A stretch of 64,000 bases of DNA from Paratinospora sagittata (lineage: Eukaryota > Streptophyta > Magnoliopsida > Ranunculales > Menispermaceae): NCBI GenBank assembly GCA_035771175.1, contig CM069610.1, positions 20,798,501 to 20,862,500 on the forward strand. Direction: 5' to 3'. Shown one piece after another: positions 57,601 to 64,000 of the stretch; positions within the stretch are counted from its first letter, which is position 1, and every line of letters starts with the position of its first letter. The translations under genes and the position numbers were made by a program. A model generated the notes under the pieces. The model searched no databases, was not told the DNA's origin, and worked only from the letters and a program-made list of their open reading frames with translations.

Positions 57601-58903
57601 GAGATAGCACATTCAGCACCTCAAAAACCATATGATTAGAACTTGATGCTGAACAGTCACAAATAATGCGAAATGAGCAATTGTATACTTCAACAGCAAA
57701 TCGTGTGACCATTTCTAACAGTCTTGCATCCAGAAGCTGTAAATGATTATAAGAGCCACCTGGTACCAGGAAGACATGGCCATACTCAACAGGATTTACC
57801 TAAGGTAAAAAAAAAACAAAACAAAACATAATCAAACAAGCCCTCAAGAAGTTCTGCAAGTAATCTTGTAGAGAAGCATAAATCTATGCAATTAACAAAT
57901 ATAACAAATGTAATACTTTAAATGACTTCCTTGTAACATGGTTGTGAACATTTTAATCAGGCTGCTCTTTTGATCTCACATACAATTCCAAGCATAATTG
58001 ATAATTTTTTATAGTGTGTAATACTTTAAGTGGCTTCCTGGTAGTATGATTGTTAACATTTAATCAGGTTGGTCTTGATCTCACAAACAATTCAATGTAT
58101 AAATGATAATTTTTTATAGTATATATATTTACTCATCAGAATCATCTAGCTATCTTACATTCATAACTATAGCCAGGTTGGCCTCACAAGGCAGTGAGGC
58201 TGACTGAATAAGTTCAGGTAATGCCTTCTCTCCAGTTTTAGCATAGAAAAGAAACTCCTTCCATTGGGCATTAATGTTGTCAAATGTAGAAGGGTCTAAT
58301 CGGTTGTCATCCTCAAGTTCTGAAAAAGGGCTTGAAGTCCATTCTTCATTCAGTTGAGTAACAAACTTTCTCCTCCCCTCAGTAACCTGCACAAGCATTT
58401 TGCTTTAAGCCAATGTGTAAAAATTAAAAGCTGCATCTTGGTGCTCATAGCAGTCACAGAAATAGAAGATCGTAATTAATGGCAAAAGAAAGAAATACCT
58501 TTAGTTCACAGGCAGTCACATCATATCCAAGAAAACCTGTCCAGGCACGATCCTCCCACTACAAATTAATAACAATAAGTCTCAAGCACAAAATTCAGGC
58601 CATTCTAGATAAGTACAAGAGCTTCACACAGTTTATATACCTGAGCAAGTAGAAGGGAATCCAATACACTTTGATTACCCTCAGAGGCAAACATAGGCCC
58701 TCCACAGGAACGACCATCCAACAGAGATTGGCTACCAAACTGATAAATAGGAACTTTGGTACCTGAAAAAGATCCAAAATATTTAGGCAGTTAAGGAAAA
58801 GAGAAGTATGACGCTTCCAATGCTTTAACCTACACCCTAGATTTGCATCACAGTGGTTCTTTGAATGTGGTTGTGTATCTGGGTTTTCAAAATGAATGCC
58901 AAC
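54685..58903 (-). CDS. VTC2-family (GDP-L-galactose phosphorylase-like) gene, 3' seven exons; altered HIT motif
   Basis: Exons (minus strand, 5' to 3'): 58834-58903, 58641-58762, 58499-58558, 58159-58386, 57620-57799, 55750-56004, 54685-54885. All have AG acceptors and GT donors and join in one frame of 371 codons without a stop. Family landmarks: WEDRAWTGFLGYDVTACELK, KFVTQLNEEW, MNVNPVEYGHVFLVPGG, YTLLLSDSGTKMFLFPQ, WECGGHFVF and GATEESLSKRLAGVSLDEQG, in the same order as VTC2. VTC2 proteins make L-galactose-1-P in ascorbate synthesis and use a histidine-triad HxHxQ. Here the aligned place reads NHMVFE at the end of exon 57620-57799, so the second His and the Gln are gone. The weakest splice site is that exon's donor (GAG|GTGCTG). 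The first exon (start codon, perhaps 30-60 residues) was not found and may lie beyond the TE debris or outside the window. Introns hold RTE debris. A divergent, possibly non-catalytic paralogue is my inference. Confidence 0.86.
56140..56735 (+). pseudogene. RTE-type LINE 3' end, in intron of VTC2-like gene
   Basis: Plus strand, with stops, reads IRPNMLYEKECWAIKKHVNKL, then ILRWFGRIQVRL and GKRRPKITWTKIIKKYI, RRKRIHVAADPMK: the conserved C-terminal region of plant RTE reverse transcriptases. It lies opposite to the gene, inside the intron between exons 57620 and 56004. Confidence 0.87.
56701..56914. repeat. 107-bp tandem duplication at RTE 3' end
   Basis: CGATGAAGTTAGAGAAAGAC starts at 56701 and again at 56808. 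The two 107-bp copies differ at about one position (CACCACC versus CAACACC), so the duplication is recent. Confidence 0.95.
56915..57619. other. Remainder of the large intron
   Basis: AT-rich intron sequence with short C-rich stretches; no recognised element. Confidence 0.5.
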
Positions 58904-59080
58904 CTGATGAAAACTAAGAATAAAAATAAATAAATAAACCCAAAACACAGAATGGAATGGAAAGTATCAAATTCCAAAGGACCTTAACAATGCTCCATAT
59001 GTGCATTATTAAATTCCTGCTAACGTTATATATAGCTAACATGTTCACAATTTCTCATAAGAGTTCAAATCAACTCAAAT

Positions 59081-59892
59081 TAAGGTTTAAAAAGCATGAG
59101 GCGTAATTGAGGCGGTTTGCCTTTATGAGGCGAGGCATAAGCCTCGAGGCGTTATGAGGCGTAAGCCTCATATTTTTAAAGAAAATGCATAAAACAATTA
59201 ATAAAAACTTTTAAAAAAAATCTAAAAACTTACAAGTGTCAATAATAGAAAAAGTAACAACTAAAATAACAAAAAATGTAAATTATTTTTATTTATGTGT
59301 AGAATACTTGAGTGATTTCTCTCAATATGTTATTTATCTTAATTGCCATTAACACATTTAAGAACTAAATGAGAACAAATCATATGCTAAGCTTTCCAAA
59401 TTTTAAGCTTCAAGCTATTAAAAGCACGAACAAATAAAAAGTTAACAAATACATTGTAAAATATTTGGTCTTTGTCATTTCTCCTAATTCATTAGTTTAC
59501 ACAAATTGTAATTAGAATACTTTGTCAAAAGTTTTAAATTGTTAGGTTAGTATTTGTACTATTGTTAACGAACTTAAAGATATATCATTAGAAGCGGGCC
59601 AATTCAAAGATGGACTTGACCCATTTAAGAGTACAAGCTTTAGTTTATCTCAAGTGAAAGAAAATTGATTCCTAACAGTTACTAAAATGATTGGTTATAA
59701 TAATATAAAAGCCATAAATATAATTTTTTTTCAAAAAAATTGAATTTTAACATAGAAAATTTGAGGCTTAAGCCTCATTGAGCCGCAAGGCATATACGCC
59801 TCACTGTACAACATTGAGGCTTAAGCCTTGAGGCCTTTTTTGAGCGCCTCGCCTTGAGGTGTGCTAAGCCTCAAACGATTTTTAAAACTATG
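59081..59892. mobile_element. hAT-type non-autonomous element rich in GAGGCG/GCCTCA (812 bp)
   Basis: Perfect 8-bp duplication ACTCAAAT at 59073-59080 and 59893-59900. Both ends carry GTTTTAAAAA-like imperfect inverted termini followed by clusters of TGAGGCTTAAGCCTCA palindromes; the centre (59180-59750) is AT-rich. No transposase. It lies just upstream of the first VTC2-like exon found, probably in an intron. Confidence 0.88.
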
Positions 59893-59909
59893 ACTCAAAT
59901 AACTATAGA

Positions 59910-60870
59910 GAATTATCAAATCGTACAAGGATTGGTTTGTTCTTGGTTTGCCTCTTTCTCAATGAGGCAATAACTCTGTTTTTGTGGTGGTTGATCATTT
60001 TTGGAAGATGGCTCATCTAATTCCTAGTTAGAAGATACCAGATGCAATGAGTATTGCTAATCTATCTTTTCGCAAAATTGTTCACTTGCATGAAGCACCC
60101 AATACCATTACGTTTGGAATTTGGATCATGATACTAAGTTTTTATGTCAGCTTTGGAAACCATTACAGAAAAAGATGAATAATTCACTCAAATTTAATTG
60201 CACAGCTCACCCAAAAACTGAAGTTGTCAAAAGAACTTATGGATAATCTTATTTTATATCTTTCAGGAGAAAAGCCTAGATAATGGGATATTGCTCTTGT
60301 AGAAGCTGAATTTGCCTATAACCGTTTTAAGAACCATTTTAAAGGTAGTGCAACATTCAAGATTTGTCTATATCAAACTCTCTAATCACACTTTGGATCT
60401 TGTTTCATTGCCCACCCTCCTTAACTCTTATATTGTTGCTAATGAGATGGTAGATACACTTGCAAAACTCCATAAGCAAGTTAAAGAGCACCTTGAAAAT
60501 GCTAATGCTAAATACAAGGATGACATTGAACAACATCATTGCTCCAACTCTTACAAAGAATGTAACCTGGTAATGTCTACCTCAACCTCAACAAAGAAAC
60601 ATTTCATCATAGTACTCACAACAAAACCAAGCCAAAGAAGATTACTACTCTTCGCATCTTCAAGTAGACAAGTGACAACGTTTATATGGTTGATCATTTA
60701 AACAAGATGAACATCTCTCCTACTTTCAATGTAAAGGAGATTTTTCCTTATTATGGAGATGACAAAGTTTCTCTACCTCAACCGAACTCGAAGTAAAATT
60801 CTTTTCAAAGAAGGGATTGATGAAGAACATATTACACTTGATTTCATGGATTATGATGAAAAGAAAACCA
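59910..60870 (+). pseudogene. Ty3 integrase core and C-terminus fragment
   Basis: With stops and frameshifts: GNNSVFVVVDHFWKMAHLIP, HLHEAPNTI, then ALVEAEFAYN, later ANEMVDTLAKLHKQVKEHLE and, near the end, MNISPTFNVKEIFPYYGDD. These are the integrase DDE core, the AEFAYN motif, the C-terminal region and the terminal block seen in Reina/CRM-like chromoviruses. No LTRs attached. Confidence 0.87.
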
Positions 60871-62190
60871 AGAAGTAGAATTATCTGACTGAGTCAACTA
60901 ATTTGACCAAGTCAACTCAATAAAAATCTCTCCAACCCAATCTAGTCATCTTTTGGGTGCTTCCCATCTCTATCCAATTTTCCTAAATTGTTTTTCAGTC
61001 TTTTCCATTCAAATCTTATTAATAGTCATTTTCAAGAAGTTTTTGTTTTGGTAGTCCTATGTTCTGATTAAAAAAAAAAAAGTTGTTGTGTTATAAACAG
61101 CTTAAGAAAGTTATTTAAAATGTTTTATAAGTGTTCTAAATTGTATGATGGAGCTATCTACATGAATAACTCCTACTAGATTTTAAGCACAATCATCACA
61201 TAATTTACTACTCTTAATCAATTTTTTAAGTTTCTCCTTCCCTATTGAGTCCTTTAATTTTTGCGGTTCCACTACGTTACGTGTATCACATGCAAATAAT
61301 TAATCTAAGTGAAAAGGTTTTAAATGTAGCAAACAAATATGTTTTTTTACTGATTTATGGTATGAGTTTTACTTTCGTGGTCATTTATCTTGTGTTGGAT
61401 GGGTGTGTTCCGAGATTGGATAGACCACCATGCTTTGTGTGTGAATGTTTCCGACTACTTGTAATTTATTGAATGGTTGTACGGGGCATTTAACGCTTGA
61501 AACATGTGCATATCTCCGTGCGTGTTATCCTACATTTTGTGTTACCCAAACTCTTTACTTTAGCCCAACATTTCCTTGTTGACACTTCATGATACTAACA
61601 AGAGTATGGGATATGCGTTGACAATCTAGATTTTAGGATACGCTATGTAGATTCTTCAAAGAATGAATAAAAAGCAGAAAAGAAGAGAATGTCTAATAGG
61701 GTGACAATTTACTTGGTGAGGGGAAACAAAGGATAATAATAAACAGTTGATAATAAACATAACCCTTTCCAAGTACCCAAATCCAAATTTTTGGACACTT
61801 TTTAGCCAAGTTCCTTTATCTGATAATTTGAAAATAAACAAGTCAAACCTCTAGATAAGTACGCGCATCCAACACCTATTCCCAAGTCCAGTAACAGTCA
61901 ACATTAATTTATCCATTCAACATTTACTTGATTCATCCCTAATAAATATGTTTATAAATCTCATAACCCATCGGGTTGTTGATCATCCCCATTATCTTAC
62001 TTTAGGTGTGGACTCGTGCACTTTGCACGAGGATTGAAGTTGTTGAAAAGAAGTCCTAAGGAGTTATTTTAATATTGACTCCAAGTAAGATATATACAGT
62101 AAGTTCTAAATAGGTCATTATGTGACAAAAATATTTTTAAAAAACTCACACCCAAACTTGTGGGTTTGACCTCAAGGATGACTTAGTCTG
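60871..62190. other. Unassigned non-coding sequence
   Basis: AT-rich. ORFs at 61245-61472 and 61656-61841 show no known domain. 62015-62034 holds a palindrome, CTCGTGCA/TGCACGAG style. The missing first exon of the VTC2-like gene could be here, but I could not identify it. Confidence 0.4.
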
Positions 62191-62198
62191 GGTGGTAG

Positions 62199-62863
62199 CA
62201 ATGTTTTCAAGACGTCAAGAAGATACGTAGCCAATTATCCCCGTCTAGGCAAAACGGTGCCTAGGTGCCACCTAAACGAAGCCTAGACGTTAAAAATAAT
62301 ATTTATTTAAAGCTCCGTAAAAAAAATAATAAATTAGTTTTATGCATACAAATCTTCTAGATATAATTACGTAAATATTTCATAATATAGAAGTCACATC
62401 TTGTGTTAAAAAAGATTAACTATATTTTATACTCCTCAATTTTGTATCCAGAAATTAAAACCAGAAAAACATATTAACAGAGAAGAAAAGTTGGCATACA
62501 ATAAAAGTATAATAATTTAAAGAGCCATGTATGATGCAATACTTATAAGTATAACAAAATGGAAAATATTTGTAGCAATATAATAAAATTAAAACATAAA
62601 TTTGGAAGAAGACGCTAAGAAGAAAATAACTTTCATAAAGGAAATATAAGTATACCACTTGATTTAAAAGTAATGCTAATATTTAAGATATACAATTATA
62701 TTGTAACAATTTAAAGAAAAACGAACCTCAAGGTTCATATATTTTCACCAGCCCCCTTATACTTTTAGAAAATTTCAAAGAGCCCCACTATCTACTTAGG
62801 TATAGCCTGGGCAATTTAGTTCCAAATTGCCTAGGTGGACTAGTCATGGCCTTGAAAATACTA
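62199..62863. mobile_element. hAT-type MITE (665 bp)
   Basis: Ends CAATGTTTTCAAGA and, inverted, TAGTATTTTCAAGG. 8-bp near-duplication GGTGGTAG/GGTTGTAG (62191-62198 and 62864-62871; 7 of 8 match). Subterminal GCCTAGGTG palindromes on both sides; no ORF of note. Confidence 0.75.
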
Positions 62864-62871
62864 GGTTGTAG

Positions 62872-63600
62872 TGACCTCTAGGATTGGGGTTATGCAAATT
62901 GACCCTTCTATGTAAAGGACTACCAAATGTTTTGTTAAGTCTTTTAGGTCAAGCTCATCCATCAAGGTACAACGGTTTCACTCAATATCACGCAACATAT
63001 TGACATGTAAAGCAAAAACATAACTTTCCCTTAAGCAAAGAAATCTGGGCATCACAAGAATAGGAGTACCATTTTTTTGTAATGGATTATTTCCCCACTA
63101 TAGTTTGCTTTAAACGAAGAATGCAGTGGATGAAAATGTAGGAAATGGCTTGAATAATGATTAAAACATGTGTGTGCAATGGAAAGTCCCACAACATTTT
63201 CTTTCACATTTGTTTTTAGCTTTTTTTCTTTGTTCCTCTCACTTTCTCATAGTCCATATTATTGGTTTTGTGCTTATAACATGAAGTATAGGTTCGAATA
63301 TTCAATAGCCCAAGTAGCAAGAACTCACCATATTTTATAATATATCAAGTTGGACATGCCATGCCCATGGATATTGCCACAATTTTTTTTTACATCAAGA
63401 TTAACGCATCAAGTTCAATGTAAACAACGCGCTAGCAACCTAGCAAATTGACAAACATAGCTGTCAACACAAAATAAAATATATATCTATCTCTATATTC
63501 TTAGCAAAGTAGTTACTAGTTACCATTGCAAAGCACATTGAACGCACTCAAGACCCCTTGTGTCTTGCAATGTGAGGCATTGATAATACAGTGCTAATTG
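62872..63600. other. Unassigned non-coding sequence
   Basis: AT-rich; no domain, repeat or element recognised. Confidence 0.4.
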
Positions 63601-63619
63601 ATGAAACAAAATCATAAGC

Positions 63620-64000
63620 AAATGAAAAATTAGAGGTTTGGAGAATGACTCTAAATTCAAAGGTTCAAGATCAATAGAACTAAGACCAAATACATGAAAA
63701 GTGCAATTTCTAATAGAAAGAGAAATACATCTGGAGGGACAAAAAGATTAAAAGCCAAGAGAAACCGAGTAAAACTATAGTTGTTTGGGCTCAATTATTC
63801 ATTTGGAGGAAAAATAGAGATGGTGTGAATCATAGAACTAAAGCAGGGTAGGTTAAGCAAAGGATTGGTTCCTGAATATTATATGATGCCTACATCCCAT
63901 TAAATTGAAAGTAATAAAATTTTGTAAAATCTCTATTAGCATGTTGTATGAAAAAAAGTTGGACAATAAAGGAACAAGTTATCAAATTGAATGAAATGGA
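63620..64000 (+). pseudogene. Second RTE-type LINE fragment, runs off right edge
   Basis: With stops it reads INRTKTKYMK, then LGSIIHLEEK, and near the edge ISMLYEKKLDNKG: the same RT C-terminal region as 56140-56735 but starting further upstream, so it is an independent copy. Confidence 0.8.

Noticed and set aside
60900..63600. First exon of the VTC2-like gene
   Set aside because: No minus-strand ATG frame with family resemblance and a usable donor could be identified by eye.
1..64000. tRNA, rRNA or snoRNA genes
   Set aside because: No cloverleaf with A/B boxes or rRNA-like stretch noticed; the tRNA-like words are retroelement primer sites.

Overview
This is AT-rich plant nuclear DNA, almost certainly from a flowering plant. 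The evidence is Ty3 and Copia retroelements with plant-type LTRs and a tRNA-iMet primer site, plant L1-type LINEs with a DUF4283 ORF1, RTE LINE fragments, hAT- and Mutator-like non-autonomous elements, and one spliced gene of the plant VTC2 family. The species cannot be read from the window.

Layout. 1-5146: minus-strand Ty3 element, 5'-truncated, with an extra ORF ahead of gag. 5147-8408: 3' end of a different plus-strand Ty3 element with a 2.65-kb 3' LTR, joined head-to-head to the first. 8698-12657: a 43-bp tandem array split by a Copia solo LTR that itself carries a nested solo LTR. 13101-16802: decayed minus-strand Copia element (gag, PBS, 5' LTR) split by another solo LTR. 17254-25340: minus-strand L1-type LINE split by a Copia solo LTR. 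25340-28440: decayed plus-strand Copia pol and 3' region with a hAT MITE. 28858-29658: foldback element. 29761-43621: structurally complete Ty3 element of the same family as 1-5146, with a perfect 5-bp target duplication and a nested 2.9-kb solo LTR in its 3' LTR. 43740-49767: second LINE, plus strand, split by a solo LTR and ended by a minus-strand Copia LTR, which is itself split by a further solo LTR (50951-52908). 53800-64000: less TE-dense, holding a VTC2-like gene (minus strand, at least seven exons) with RTE, hAT and Ty3 debris in and upstream of it.

The mobile-element ORFs are nearly all broken by stops and frameshifts. Two reading frames stand out as clean: the Ty3 extra ORF at 3701-5095 and the VTC2-like exons. 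The VTC2-like protein keeps the family fold sequence, but its histidine-triad motif reads HMVFE instead of HxHxQ, so it may be a catalytically altered paralogue.

The most unusual non-coding signal is in the LTRs. Several families carry arrays of short palindromes at regular spacing, and one Copia family also carries hairpins near its 3' end whose stems covary around a fixed loop. Six solo LTRs with flanking target duplications show heavy LTR-LTR recombination. Nothing viral, bacterial or CRISPR-like was found.
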